Assembly (NCBI GenBank): GCA_013397075.1
Contig: VWZS01003730.1
Coordinates: 941,514 to 1,005,513, forward strand
Direction: 5' to 3'
Origin: Rhabdornis inornatus
Lineage: Eukaryota > Chordata > Aves > Passeriformes > Rhabdornithidae
DNA length: 64,000 nucleotides
Below, piece by piece: positions 1 to 12,870 of the stretch. Both the position numbers and the translations under genes were made by a program. The notes below the pieces were generated by a model. The model did no database searches and was not told the origin of the DNA. It saw only the letters and a program-made list of their open reading frames with translations. How positions within the stretch are numbered: the stretch's first letter is position 1; each line of letters begins with the position of its first letter.

Positions 1-238
1 AGGATTCGCTGCCAAGAAAATCCTTTTTAAGGAATGATGGAGGAAAGCAAAAGCGAGGCTGGAGCAGATTTATCTCCAACGTCAGAGGAACAGTCCCGTC
101 AAACTTGGGGTTGATTTTCCATCTGTGGCTGCTCTGGGACAAACTGGGAATAGTGGGAGGAACGGGAATTTGGGAATTCAGCTGTGATGTGTAAAAATGT
201 GTTAGAGACTGGAGCTCCAATGATCCAGGGAGGAAAGA

Positions 239-266
239 GGGGAAGGGAAGGGAAAAGGGAAAAGGG
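239..266 (+). other. G-quadruplex motif
   Basis: Five G-tracts of three or four G separated by AA or AAAA loops, inside a longer purine-only stretch. This satisfies the usual G3+N1-7 rule. Function is unknown. Confidence 0.6.
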
Positions 267-3200
267 AAAAAGCTTTTGCAATCCTCTGCAGGAACTTCTG
301 GCAGCACCCCTGCCTCTCCTGGGGTCCCAGCTTGGTTCCCACCAGCAGTTCTGCCAGCTGGAAGGATGAAGCCCCATTTCCAAGGAGTGTCTGTGGATCC
401 AGACTGATTCCATCAAGCCCAGGAACAGCTGGAAAGCCGAGGCAGGCTGAGTGCAGACAACATCCACCTTGCTGTCCATGGCATCCCTGCCTGCTCAGCC
501 ACAGGGGAACCTCCTGAAATCCTCATTTCTTCCTTGCCTTCATGCAGCTCGGGAATAATCCTTTCCTTCTCCTCAACAGTAGCATAAAGAAAAAGCAAAA
601 TCAAAAACTTGTGCTTATTCCTAGGAGCCAAGGCAGCTCCAGCTCCTTTGGCACCACGGAATCCCACGGGAGAGCAAAGTCTGTGAATCATGTGCAGTCA
701 TTTTAAGGAACTGTGTCATGGGATAGACCAAAATATGAGGCAGCTCTATCGATTTCCACAGGCATTTCTACCCCAGATTACAGAGGGAGTGAAAGTCCCC
801 TGGGAATGTATCCCAATATTGCTTTTCATGGCACTCCCTCAGGCTGGGAACTGCTCATGCCACTGCAGCTCAAAATCATGGAAAGTTGGTGCCCAGTGGT
901 GCTGGAATAAATCTCAGGAATCATTCCCTGATTTATTTGTTGGGGTTTTTTTTCTTGCTTTTTTCATTTTATGACAACAGGTCACCCCACAGGGCTGGTT
1001 GGAAGTTGCAAAATTCCCATAAATCATACAAACATTTTGCTTCTTCTGTCTCTTTCTCCCTGTCCTTTTTCTCTGCATTCCTCTACAACAAACAGAGCCA
1101 AATGGATTTTTTTCTTTCTTAATCTGCAGGGAAAAATGACCAATTTTGCTTGCAGGCTGAGAACTCTTGCCAGCTTTCAGCTGGAATGGATTTCCACCAC
1201 TTTCCTTAACCCCCAAACAAGAACTCTTCCCTTTCCTCAGCGATCTTCTAAGAATAATGATAGAAAATCAGAATCCAAACAGGCATTTTAAAAAACTTGC
1301 ATAAAACATTTTTTAAAAATCAACATTTGCTAAAATCAAGATTCTTTTCCATGGCAAAAAGCAGAGAGACTGTAGAGCTGATAGGATGCAAACACTGAAA
1401 GAGTCATCCCAGAATTTCAGAGTTTAAAATCCAGTATTTATTTCTGCTGCTGTCCTAGACACTCTTGCAAAAGCTGCAGTTTGAGTCAAATATTTCCATA
1501 CATTACAGCAGGTCTCCTGTGTCCCTCGGGCTTGGGACCAGTTGGATTTTCATTCAGGCTGGTGAGTTCACAGCTCACTGGATATTTCTGAATGCACAAG
1601 CAGGGAATCGCTGCCAAGCTCGCTGCACTCCAAGGGGCTCCTGGGTTATCGTTCTGCTGGAGGTGGGAGGCAGGAAAAAACACTTTTTGCCTTCCCCCAG
1701 CCTGGAGGCCAGGCAGGGGGAGAGCTTCAGCCCTGGCAAAACGGGAAGAGACAAAAAATACACCCCTGGAAAAAGGGGAAGGGACAAAAGTACAGGCGGC
1801 TGCTGGAATTTTCAACTCTCATTGCAAGTGGCGACCCTGCTGGTGGAACAGCTTTGGCACCACTGAGAATCCCAGGAAATCCTCCCTCTGGCAGAGGCAT
1901 GGGATCTATTTGATCCCTTTGGAGATGTGGAACTTTTATAGCAGCAGGCCCAGGGAAGAGAGCAGGACAGCCATAAACAGCGATAAAGCACCGAGCAAAC
2001 TGTGGTTTATGTGTCTCTATAAAAACTCTTTGTGTTTGCTGGGAAAACTCCACAAACTTCACTCCTCCTGGCATTTGTGAGATCCATTCTATGATTCAGC
2101 AGGATGACATGAAAAAAGGACTGAAGACTCACCCCAAAGCTGCAGCAAGTCAGTGGCAGGAATGGAAAGAAAATCCCCAGGACCTGATTCCAGCCCGTCC
2201 TCTCCCCATTAGCCTGCATGTTTTTTCATTACACAAAATGCTTGGTTAAGTGTTCTGAATCTGCCTGCCAGTTAAATCCTAGGAAATCTAGGGTTTTCAT
2301 ATTTGATGGAGTGAAATGCACCGAGGGATAATCAAAGCTTTATGTCCCAGCCTTAGAGAAAAGCATTTCACAATGCTCAAAAAACCTTATTACTTTCCTT
2401 AGTCTAATGACACACATATGCTGATTCCCTTCCTCTGGCTAAAAGTGAGGATGGAAGTGCAGGGAGAGGGATGCAGAGGTGGGGATACAGCCAGGAGGAG
2501 TTTCCAGCACTGTTAATTTCATGATACACACCCAAACTCCCAAAACCATCTCCTTTTTATCAGAACCTGATGTCAAAGTACCTGTGACAGCATCAGCACC
2601 TGGCACTGAAGATCCCTGTTTGCAGGTGGATGTATTGATTGTGGGATCAGAGTGAGGAAAATATCAAATTGGGTGAGGATAAAGGGCCACTTGCTGCTGT
2701 GGGAAGGAAGAAGTGGAAAAATTCCTTGAGTTCTGCTTGCTTCTACCTAAATCCATCCCATTCCTCATAGGAATGGCAGTGATACCTGCAGCAGCCTGTC
2801 CTTACAGCTTCCAGAATATTAATTAAGAAAAAAAGGAAGCTGAAAGCAAATTGCTTTTCAATGCCCATTTTTAAAAAAAAAATTAGTATTAATCTGATAT
2901 CCTTAAAAGCAGATACTGGGGTGGAAAATCTTTATGATGCAGTGGTAGGAGCAGGACATAAAATAAAGCAGAAATTTCCCATCCTTTGCAGTTTGCACCC
3001 AGCAAGGATGAGGAGCATTGCCAAAATAACCCTGCAAGGGTGTTCTCCCATGTTGACAACACCAGGGAGGGAGAAGGGCTCTGCAGAGCCCATGAATTAA
3101 TCCAAATTCCATGGTCAGGAATTTGGAATTATTGGAATACTTGGGATTTCCACGTTCAGGCTCTAACAAACCCATCTCTTGCAGGAAGAGCTGTATTTTT

Positions 3201-6200
3201 TTATGCACATTCAGGATGTTGTGCCTCCAGGGCCATTCCTGGGGATGGATAAACACTTGTCCATTATGGACATGCTCCATTGTGGCTGAGAGCAGTTGTG
3301 GCTCCTTTCTGCTCCTCAAGATTGCCAAAAAACAGTCACAGGGCTCCTGCAGCCTGCTATGGGCTTGACCTCAAAGAACCTCTGTCCTCTTCCCATTGTC
3401 CTCTTCTCCTCGTCCTCTTCCCACATATTTAACTACCAAAAGCCCCAAACAAATAAATTGGAAATAAAACCTCGCCCATCCTTACTGGGATGAATGAAAG
3501 ATTAAAACTCAGATCTTCAAGGTGTTATTTTTAATTTTCTTGTTAAGTGTTGCTGTTTATCCAAATGACATTTCTATTGCCCACACATTAATTTGGCAAT
3601 CAGGGTTTTGGACAGTGCTTGGTGACCCAATGCTGTTCCAAATGTTCCTTTGGCCATTTCCTGGGATGGTCCATGGGGTTTCTGAGATAAGAAACTCAAC
3701 TTATTACTGTGCAACAGGTAAAGAGAAAGTGATTTTATTTTGTATATCTCAGATAATGCTGAGCCTGCAAGAGCTTAAAAATTCCCTCCCCTTGGGTTTC
3801 CCTTTATTAGGGCAATGATTCCTTGGATTCCTCTCTAAAAGCACTTTCACACTAAGGCTGCTTCTCCTGCTCTGCCAACACTTAATGCAGCAAAGGGGGG
3901 TGGAAAAATTTTAATAAAGTTCCTTAAGTCTCAGGAAATGAAGCTTTGCCTGCTTAAGTTCCTTTTAAGTTCCACTGAGTGCTGAGGTTTCCATCAGCCC
4001 CTCTGGATATTGGGATTCCCTGAAAACAGCACCTCCCTCCTCCCAGCCAATCCCCCAAACTGCTGAGCCCTCAGCCAGCTGGGGTTTGCCCCTGGATCCA
4101 TATTTGGGGTGAATTCACAGCAATTCCACGACTTTGCCAGCCCCATTCCAGGGAATGCCAACGGGCTGGGAGGGGCTGGGTCACCGACGCCCTCAAATCC
4201 CAAATTCCTCCCTCTGAACTTAACCCCAGCTTTGAAAAGTGGGAACAGGAAGATAAGAAGGAAAGCAAATCCCATATAACTGCCTTTAAAGAGTAGAGGC
4301 TGAAAAGGTTTCTTCTTTTTTTCCCTTTTGCCTCTCTTTTTCTGCTTTTTTTTTTTTTTCTAAACTCCTGCCATTTGTTGCCTTGTAAAAACAGAGGCTT
4401 GAACCTTTCAAGCCTCCCAGCCTCTCCGGTGGGAATTCCACCATTTGAGGAAAAAGTTCAAGGATTGCTCCCACAGTATTTAGGAACAGAGAAAATGGTG
4501 AAATCTGATTATTTCTGTAAACACCTAAGAAATAACAATTATTCAGCGGTGTTTTCAGTTCTTCCTGCTCTGAGTACTATCATATAATATTATAAATACA
4601 TATAAAAATATGTATTATAATAATCTGTCATATGATAAAAATAAAATACCACATAAGCACCGTGAAGTTTCCCTCCTTTAGGATTTCATGGCACTGCAGG
4701 AAAGAAGAACTCACTGGTTTATTTATGCTCTGTAAAATATTCCTGAGGGGGTTTCACCATTAAAAGGTTTTCATGGACTTGCAGATAAAAATGTCTCGTT
4801 CCTGTGTCACCCTTTTGTGGAGTTGTGGCACTGAGGGGATTCCTGAAGAGTTAAATCATGATCAGGTTTGGTTAAAAGAGGAATGTTGCCTCCTCAGTCT
4901 CTGTTATTCCCAAGGAAAAAAAAAAAACAAAAAACCTTGGAGCTGGTTTCTGCCACAGAGAAGCGAACACCTGATGGCAGCACATAGAAAGATTCTTCAG
5001 TGCATTTGTAACAGCTCCACACTTCACGTTGTTTGCAGTGGTTGGAGGGATTGGGTTTTATTTTTAAATTCTTACAATCTCATACTTTGAGTCACCAAAT
5101 AGCTGCTGGGGTCTTGTGGTGCTCGTTTATAATTTTTTTTATTTTTTGATCCTTTTACATTGAAACCCAAGGCACCTCCTATTTAAGATTCCATTCAAGG
5201 AGAAAATCTCCCAATGCCTTTGGTGGGTCCTGAATGATGCTTTGAGGAAAAGGAGAGATGGGCAGGGAAGGGTTCAAAAATAACCTGAAGCAGCAAAGGT
5301 GCAGGATCTCATCTGAAGTGGATCAAAATGATTTGCAGACATCCAGTTCCTGCTTTTGGTTAATTGTGAGATATTTGACTCTGTAATCCAGTTTTATCAT
5401 TTTCTCCCATTGGTTTAAGCAATGTGGCAAAGGAGCTGCTGCTTTGGCAGCCCATTTATTAATAAATGTTTGCATTTTTAATTCAAAAGGTTTTATGGGA
5501 TCATTTTAGCTGAGGGGAGCTTCCCAACACTGAGCTGTTTTTAGAGGGCAAAAATATCTCCCTCTAACAAGCAGATCCTGGCACTTCTTCCTTCTCCCTC
5601 AGAGCTCTCTGCAGCTCCACATCCCAGCTCTCTGTAATCCAGAGCTTTGAGGGAATCTGGGCTGTACTTCAGATTTCCTCACAAGGTAGGTGAGAAAAAT
5701 GAGGATTTTGGAGCCAAAAGGCTCCAGGTTCACCAGGCAGGTTAAAATTCCTGTCCTGGAGTGGACCACCCAAAGTTCAGACCTCTCTTGAAGGTTCTCC
5801 AAACCTTTCTCAAATCTGTTGTCGTGTTTCACCTTGGATTCAACTCTCCATCATTTTCTCAAAATGTGGTGTCCACATAACACCACAACTGGTGGGTAAG
5901 GAAGGAAAAATAACTCCATGTGCATCACTTCTGTTTATTTCTCTAGGGTGAGCTTTTTTTTTCTTTTTCTTTTTCTTTTTGGGCTCTGCTGGTCTTTACC
6001 AAAGGCACTCCTGTGAAACAACTGACTGCAGGAGGAATCTGTGATTATATCCCTCTAATCCAGCTCCCCCTGGGACTCAAATGGGAGCAGGAGTGAATCC
6101 TTGTGAAGCACACAGGCTTGAAAAGTTCATTCCCATTTTAGAGATTTCTAATCCCAGAGAGTCCTTAGATGGAAGGTTTTCCACAGGCTTGAAATCAAGA

Positions 6201-7018
6201 TGGGAATTGGATATTTTGCTGGAAGCAGAGGGACAAATATCAGTGCCAGGGAATTTCAGAGCACAAAAATATTTTCTTCACAGTGGATTTTTGGATACAA
6301 ACAAGGGAAAAGCCCCAAGAACCCTTGTGCACAGACAAATTCAGTGGCTGCTGCTCTGATTTTTGTGGCACTGACACTGAATTTTGCTGTTGTAGAGGCA
6401 GAACTTTGTTGTCAGAGCTGTGTGAGCCAAATCGAGCTTCTGCCATGTGGGTGGATCACTGAGGCCAGGTCAAGCCAGGATACTGGGAGATGAAAAAAGA
6501 GGAAGATGAGAAAGGGAAAGAAGCACAGAGCTGACACGAAGGATGGGGACAAGTCTTAGAAATGCCTGTGGCAGAAGATTAAACTGTCCCCAGAGCTCTG
6601 GAAGCACTGTGGGACACAACATCTGGCCACCAGCTGCTGCTCCAGAAGAGCCAGCAACCTCAGTGTGCACCCAGCAGGTGTCCCAGGTGTGGATATCCCA
6701 GCAGGAATGGACACAGCCAGGCTCTGCTTGGACTCAGAAGGGATGAAAGGAACCCAGAGGGGGTTGAACACAGGAGAGCTGCTCTGGAATGAGCTGAGGG
6801 TTTCTAGGCAGGCTCAGCAGCAGCACTGGTGGCTCTGAGCCAGCTCCCATCAGCAGCACACAATTTGTCTCCCAGTGCAGTTGTGCCTCCCCAGGCCCTG
6901 AAATAGCTCAGCATCCATCAGCAGCCCAGCCCGGAGCGTTCCCAGGGGGAGCTCTGCACCCTGCCAGACCTTTGGCGAGATAAATGAGTCCTGCCCCGGG
7001 GAAAGGGGAAAGGCAGAC

Positions 7019-7044
7019 GGGGATGGGCTGGGCTGGGCTCAGGG
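7019..7044 (+). other. G-quadruplex motif
   Basis: G-tracts GGGG, GGG, GGG, GGG and GGG with loops AT, CT, CT and CTCA. This satisfies the G3+N1-7 rule, with very short loops. Confidence 0.6.
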
Positions 7045-8214
7045 TGAAGCAGGAACCACAAGTGACACTGTCCCTGTGAGAATCCATGGTCCTCATGGAG
7101 CCAGAGCAGCGCTGGGCACGGTTTTTAGGGAAAAAAAAACTTAATGTGAGAGTAAATAGTTTTTATGTCACAAAATCTGCGGGTTTCTAAACGTCGGAAA
7201 AATATTTAGGCTATGCTGTATTCTTCTTTATTCTAGAAATGTTTTAGGATTTTTATTTTCTACATGCTTGGGAAGGTGATGGCTGGAAATACTGTGTTAT
7301 AATAGGGAATATTTAATGCAGAAGTATTCTACAATATCCAAAGGAAATTCCTTATCTCACCCTGGAGCTCAAAATGAAGGCACCGAGTGAGCTGGTACAC
7401 GTGGGTGGTGCTGAGCCCCTCTGCCAAGTGGTTGAAAAATCCCCAGAGATATCAAAAAATCCCAGCTCTGCACATAACAATATCAGGAAAGTCACAATTT
7501 GTATATTCTTATTGTGTAGGAATGATCTTTATGGGGGATTCCCTCAAAGAATTTTTTAAAAAATTTTAAGTCTGTACAGTCACTCAACATGAATTCTAGA
7601 AAACATCCAGGAAGAGGAAATGTTAAAACAAAAAATAACAACTGACGTAGCCAGAGACTTTGGGACTTTAAACTGAACATATTTTCTTTATCTATGGTCT
7701 AAACAACAACAGCAGCTAATAATTTAACCAAGGTCATCCTGCCAAAACTTGTATGGTGTTCATCTTATGAATTAAATTGATCAAAATAATCAATCTCAGA
7801 CCTTAATGAGTAGCCCAAAAAGTATCCATTTGAAGGTGGCTATGGTGGAAATGAAAAAAAAAAGAAAGAAAATGCAGCAAAAATACTTATAAATAATCAC
7901 TCATCTGAATAACTTCAGTGTTCTGAGGTTTATATGTTTGGTCAGACTTGATAATTAATTATCTAGATATTCAAAACAATGGACAAATAGCCAAAAAATG
8001 TCAATTACCCTGAAATAGATCTGGAGGAACCCAAATGGGCTGAGTGAAGTTTCCTTGGATTTACATCCCATGTGCTAGCAAGCTTGCAGGATGTTCTCTT
8101 TTTCCACTGGTTTTGTCGGGCTGTTAAAAACCTCAGAAAAATTGCATTTAAATGGAAAGGAAGATGCTGGCTGGGCAGGTCCTGTGCCTGCTTCAAGTCA
8201 GATGAGTGCCAGGA

Positions 8215-8415
8215 CAGACAGCTTCTGGAGAAGGACATGGACACATCTCCAGGGTGGTTGAGGTTGGATTCAGCATCCCTGGAGATGTCCAAGGAATGAC
8301 TGGACGTGGCACTCAGAGCTGTGATCTGGTTGGCAAGGTGAGGATCAGCCAAAGGCTGGACTCAATGGTCTTGGAGATCTTTTCCAACCTCAGTGATTCC
8401 ATGATCCCATGATAT
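8215..8415 (+). mobile_element. CR1 LINE 3' end fragment
   Basis: It has the order typical of an avian CR1 tail in plus orientation: a block like CATCCCTGGAGATGTCCAAG, then a GGACTCAATGGTCTTGGAGA-type block, then TTTTCCAACCTCAGTGATTC, ending in the short CATGAT-type tail repeats. It is 5'-truncated like most CR1 copies and carries no reverse transcriptase. Confidence 0.85.
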
Positions 8416-8556
8416 CCAGGAATGTCAAGGTGAGCTGCCAATGCCAGTGTCCAGCCATGAGTGAGAGTGGGTGAAACTCAGGCTCTGCAAACACATTCTC
8501 AGAGCTTGATGTGGAGCAGAATTCATTGGAAAATCACTGGCAGAGGGGGTTTCAAT

Positions 8557-9078
8557 CCCTCTCACAGCAGTATTTTGTCCCCATGATCTCTGGTTTGAAT
8601 CCATTTTCACAACAGGATTTTGTCTCCATGATCTCTGATTCGAATCACTTCTCACAGCAGGATTTGCTCTCCGTGATCTCTGGTTTGAATCCCTCCCACA
8701 GCAGGATTTTCCCTCTGTGATCTCCAGGCTGAATCCCTCTCACAGCAGGATTTGCTCTCCATGATCTCTGGTTTGAATCCATTTTCGCAACAGGATTTTC
8801 CCCCCATGATCTCTGGTTTGAACTCCCTTTCACGGCAGGATTTTCTCCCTATCATCTCCAGGTTGAATCCCCTCTCACAGCAGGATTTTCCCCCCATGAT
8901 CTCTGGTTTGAATCCATTTTCACAACAGGATTTTCTTTCCATGATCTCTGGTTTGAATCCTTGAATCTCTTCTCCCAGCAGGATTTTCTCTCTATGATCT
9001 CTGGTTTGAATCCCCTCTCACAGTAGGATTTTCACTCCATGATCTCTGGTCTGAATCCCCTCTCACAGCAGAATTTTG
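8557..9078 (+). repeat. Minisatellite, 45-bp unit, about 11-12 copies
   Basis: Tandem units each contain CAGGATTTT, then CCATGATCTCTGGTTTGAA, then a TCTCACA-type segment. Spacing between successive CAGGATTTT blocks is 45 bp in most units; one unit, from 8926 to 8978, is 53 bp with an internal duplication of TTGAATC type. Because 45 is a multiple of three, frames stay open on both strands, giving repetitive 15-residue peptides. Nothing suggests these are translated. The array lies between two CR1 fragments. Confidence 0.93.
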
Positions 9079-9137
9079 TGTTTTAACACAAAATTTCCAG
9101 CACTGGCTTGCTCCAGACTGTGTTGGATTGATGCACC

Positions 9138-9215
9138 CCAGGATATGGAATATCCTGAGTTGGAAGGGACCCACATGGATCACTAAACCCAACATGGATC
9201 ATCCATCCAAACCTG
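9138..9215 (-). mobile_element. CR1-type 3' end fragment (second subfamily)
   Basis: It contains GAATATCCTGAGTTGGAAGG followed by GACCCACATGGATCA, the reverse complement of a CR1 3' terminus common in bird genomes. It resembles the fragment at 29016-29075. It is short and degraded. Confidence 0.65.
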
Positions 9216-12200
9216 GTTAAGGACAGTTGACTAACAGGATACCAAACTACACAAAGCTTTCTTTCAGCCTGAGAGGGAAAAAGAAATATGATTATCTTTC
9301 TCTTTTTTTCATTTTTTTTTAGCAATTATTCCTTGTTTCCAAATTCCCATCCATTTCCTGGTTCCAGCCCAGATGTGCCATGGGAAAGGCAGTTCTCACG
9401 GCGTTTGCACAAACAGGAAGCATGCAAATTTTCAAAAGAGACCCTATTTTTGTGAGGGCTCCTGCTGAGTTTTGCTGACTCAAGAGACCTTGGCCTGAAT
9501 TTAAATAAGCAGCTTTGGAGGAACCAAACTAATCCTTGTGTCTCCAGACTCCTTATCTGCCATTCATTTTCCAAAACAGAGCAAAGAGCCCAGCTCAAAA
9601 CCCTCTGCCCACAGCATGGACTCACTCAGAGCCTGGTTCACATCCTGTAGGATAGGGAGGCTCTAGGACTTGGAGCAGTTATGAAGAATCCCATTTTACT
9701 GCTGCCAAATATTTAGGGAATCCCTATTTCTTTCCACTCCTGGGAAGGGGATCTGGCCAGATGTCACGCTGAGCTGTCAGAAAGCATCACCTTCCTCCCT
9801 CCTGACGCTGCCCAGACCTTGGGATGTCAAGAGCCATCAGTCCTGAAGGGGATGTTTATTTCTTTTGATGCTGAGGTGGAGATTTGTGTCCTCCTGGCAT
9901 CCTCTTAGAGCAGCACCATTCCCTCCAACCCCCTCCAGCTCAGCTGGGTTTCCTCAGCCTTTCCAGGGGATGGATTTTGATGCTCTCCCTCCTGGCAGGT
10001 GCCATTCACACCCATGGAAATGAGCCTGATCCCACCAAAACCTGTCCAAGCCTCATTTTGGGGTCTGAAGACGGTGATTTTTATTTCCCAGATGGAAATT
10101 GAGGCTTTCAGGGGGGTTGGAAGGGGTGGCTGCTCTGGGAAACAACAGGCTTTTTGAAGAATAAGGTGAAAGGACCTTTTCTGTGGCTGAAATTCTTGAC
10201 ACTAATTTTAACAACTCTTCCAACCCCTCGAAAATTGCCACTCTGAAAAAATAAACAGGGCCCATATTCAGCCACTGGACTGGTACCCAGGCTTTGCTGG
10301 GCCACCACTGGGGATGCCTAACAATAGCCAGCCTTATTCCTGCCTGCAGAAATGATGGGAGAAAGGGAGAAGGAAAGGGAGAGAAGGCTACTCCAACCTC
10401 ACTGGTGGTTGGATGGGGCTGCTGACTTCAGGCTGGTTTTAAGTTACATATGTGAGCAAGTGAAATGGAATATAAATAATAGCAGGGGGAGAGCTCCAGT
10501 GGAAAAGCCAGCCAGTGTCTGCCTGACTGGCTGCTCTGGCATCCATCAAGTCCTGCTGTGGTTTGTGTCACTCCAGGCAGGGAGCTGCCCTTGGAGAGAG
10601 CCCACCGGTGCTGCAGGGATCCTCTGGGGAGGGATCTGCCACCCCCAGGCTGGGAAAAGCCCCAGACAAGGCAGTCCCTTGATTAGCTGCTCTAATGAGC
10701 TCTAGATCCTGCCCTGGCAGAGCTCAGCAGTCGCCATGGAATGGCCGTGGATGCAGTTTGGGATTTGTGTGGGGAAGGGGTGGATTTGCTTCCAACATTA
10801 CTTTCAGAAAGGCTGCAACAGACCCAGAAATGAGATCTTCCCATCCTCTGCTTTTCCCAGAGATCCTCAAGCACAAAGCAGTTTTAAATCTGAATACCAA
10901 GCCCTGCTACACCTGCTATAGGTAATACATCAGCTAGCAGGCATTTCTGTAGTCCCACAGGCCAGCTCCCTTTGCTAAATACTTCTTTCATATCATTTCA
11001 GCCCACGTATTTTGTTTTGCCACCGATGTTTCTTTTTAATTTTTTTTCCAGTAATTTCAATTTTCAAGCACAGGCAGCCTGCAGTATGTATTTGGAAATT
11101 AAAAATTTTATCATTCCTCCTACAAACACAAATATGCCCCTTGGAGGGGTGAGTCCCCTACATTTCATACATAACCACAGTTCTGTCTCCTCTTTCTTCC
11201 TTGGCCTTGTTTGCAACGGTTTTTCCCCTGTAATCTTCTTAGTTTGGTTTGTTGGGTTTTTTTTTCTCTCTGCTACATTTCCTCTTCATTCCTCCATCAC
11301 TTCCTGCCTGTATTGTCCCTTCCATCCTTCTCATTATCTCTGCTGACAGGAGATTTCTCCCCATCTCTGACAAGCCACACTTTCAACCCTGGAAGATAAA
11401 TGGAGCTGGGTTGGTTTGTTTGTCATTACACAGAGGAGATGCTGAAATCCCTTTATTTATCAGCTTCTATATATTTATAACTGGGATCCCTGAAAAAATC
11501 TGCTTTATTGGTTATTGCCATGGGTGCATCAAGTTCTCCTGTTCCAGGACTTTCTAAGGCTACAAGAGAATCAGGAATACAGAAAACTCAAGACTTATTT
11601 TCTTGGCAAATCTGGAGTATAAATATGAACCCAGCAAAAAGATTTGGAGAGGAAACACCCCAAAACCAGGGCAACCCTTTGAGCAATCATGATTTTTCCC
11701 CATGTATTTGTTCCCCACCTACCTGTTCCTCTCCATTCTTGTTTTCTGGCTTGAGTGCTGGGAGAACATTAAACCCCACTCTGAATAAAATCCTAAAGGG
11801 AAAATCAAAGAAAAAAAGCTTTACCAGAGAGGATGAGTGCAAACACAATTTGTTTTAAGGTCTTACTCCCAGGGAACGTGCTTTTTTTTTGTTAGAAAAA
11901 CCCCAATCATGCCACAATGGCCACGGCACCAGGAGGAGACAAAAAGAAATCTTTATGGGATTGTTGAGACAATAGTTATTTGTCATAAATAGAATCTGAG
12001 CCTGGCTGGTCCCGAGCCAAACACTGGAAGTTTGTCCTGGCAGACGTGGTGCTACATCACAAACAGGATTATGTCATGTTGGAAGCTGCCAGCCTGGAAG
12101 GCTGAGACAGCATCTTGGAGCCCTGGGAAGCAGGGGACAACTGTCCCTGTCCCCAGCAATGACCCAGAGCATTCCCAGGAGAGGTGGGGCAGCCTGCAGG

Positions 12201-12404
12201 TGATGGGAACAGAGAGGGAGGCAAAGAGCAGGAGGAATCCTGGAAGAGCTCAGCTCCAAGAGTGATTGCACTGCCAGAATCAGTGGGGAAGATGTTTGAG
12301 CTCCTGATGTGAGATGTGAGATCTCCAGGGGGAGAAATCACCGAGGTTCAGCAGGGAAAGGGGAGCAAATGCTGTGGTGGGACAGGTGAATATGACAGGG
12401 GGGT
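9216..12404. other. Intergenic, nothing recognised
   Basis: Unique sequence with no recognisable gene, RNA or repeat beyond short poly(T) runs. Open frames are below about 125 codons and have no recognisable domain. Confidence 0.65.
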
Positions 12405-12545
12405 GACAGAAGCTGTGGCTGCCCCTGGATCCCTGAAAGTGTCCAAGGCCAGGTTTGACAGGGCTTGGAGCACCCTGGGATGGTGGAAGTTGTGTCTTTA
12501 AGGTCCTTTCCCACTCAAACCATCCTGTGATTCCATGAAATTACA
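12405..12545 (+). mobile_element. CR1 LINE 3' end fragment
   Basis: It contains CTGTGGCTGCCCCTGGATCC, then GTGTCCAAGGCCAGG, then a tail TTTAAGGTCCTTTCCCACTC ending in a TGATTCCATGA terminus. This is the plus orientation of a common avian CR1 subfamily. Confidence 0.88.
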
Positions 12546-12707
12546 CATTTTTACTCTTTTTTTTCCCCATTCCATTTGCTGCTGCTGTGTGATCATGGAA
12601 AGCTGCACAGTTCTCCCTGCTGGATGATGCTCCATGTCCTGACCTTGAGTCCAGCAAAGCAGCTGAGGAAACCTCAACCTGACTCCAAACTTTGCCCCTT
12701 TTTTTTT

Positions 12708-12870
12708 GACACAAAATCACAAAATCCTTAAGGCTGTAAAAGCCCCCTTAGGTCATCAAGTCCAACTCTTAACCCAGCACTGCCAAGGCCACCACTAACC
12801 CGTGTCCCCAAGTGCCACATCCACATGGCTTTTAAATCCCTCCAGCAGTGCCCTGGGCAGCTGTGCCAAG
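12708..12870 (-). mobile_element. CR1 LINE 3' end fragment
   Basis: Reading rightward it is the complement of a CR1 tail: AAATCACAAAATCCTTAAGG, then GTCATCAAGTCCAACTCTTA, then the ACCCAGCACTGCCAAGGCCA block and GTGCCCTGGGCAGC. It is in minus orientation, tail to tail with the fragment ending at 12545, and belongs to a different subfamily. Confidence 0.88.

Larger units (their letters stand above)
1..8214. other. Intergenic, mostly unique sequence
   Basis: No gene was recognised. The longest open frames here are in the 100-160 codon range, have no recognisable domain, and fit chance expectation. It holds two G-quadruplex motifs (239-266 and 7019-7044), a poly(T) near 4345-4361, a pyrimidine run of T5C type at 5953-5980, and an exact GLI consensus nonamer at 5764-5772. 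No CR1 fragment could be identified with confidence. Confidence 0.7.

Noticed and set aside
2080..2105. CCATTCTATGATTCAGC, like a CR1 tail repeat
   Set aside because: No CR1 body precedes it; a 12-base match can be chance.
8652..8942. Cys/Lys-rich 15-residue-repeat protein on the minus strand
   Set aside because: It is a direct product of the 45-bp minisatellite. There is no promoter, splice or poly(A) evidence.
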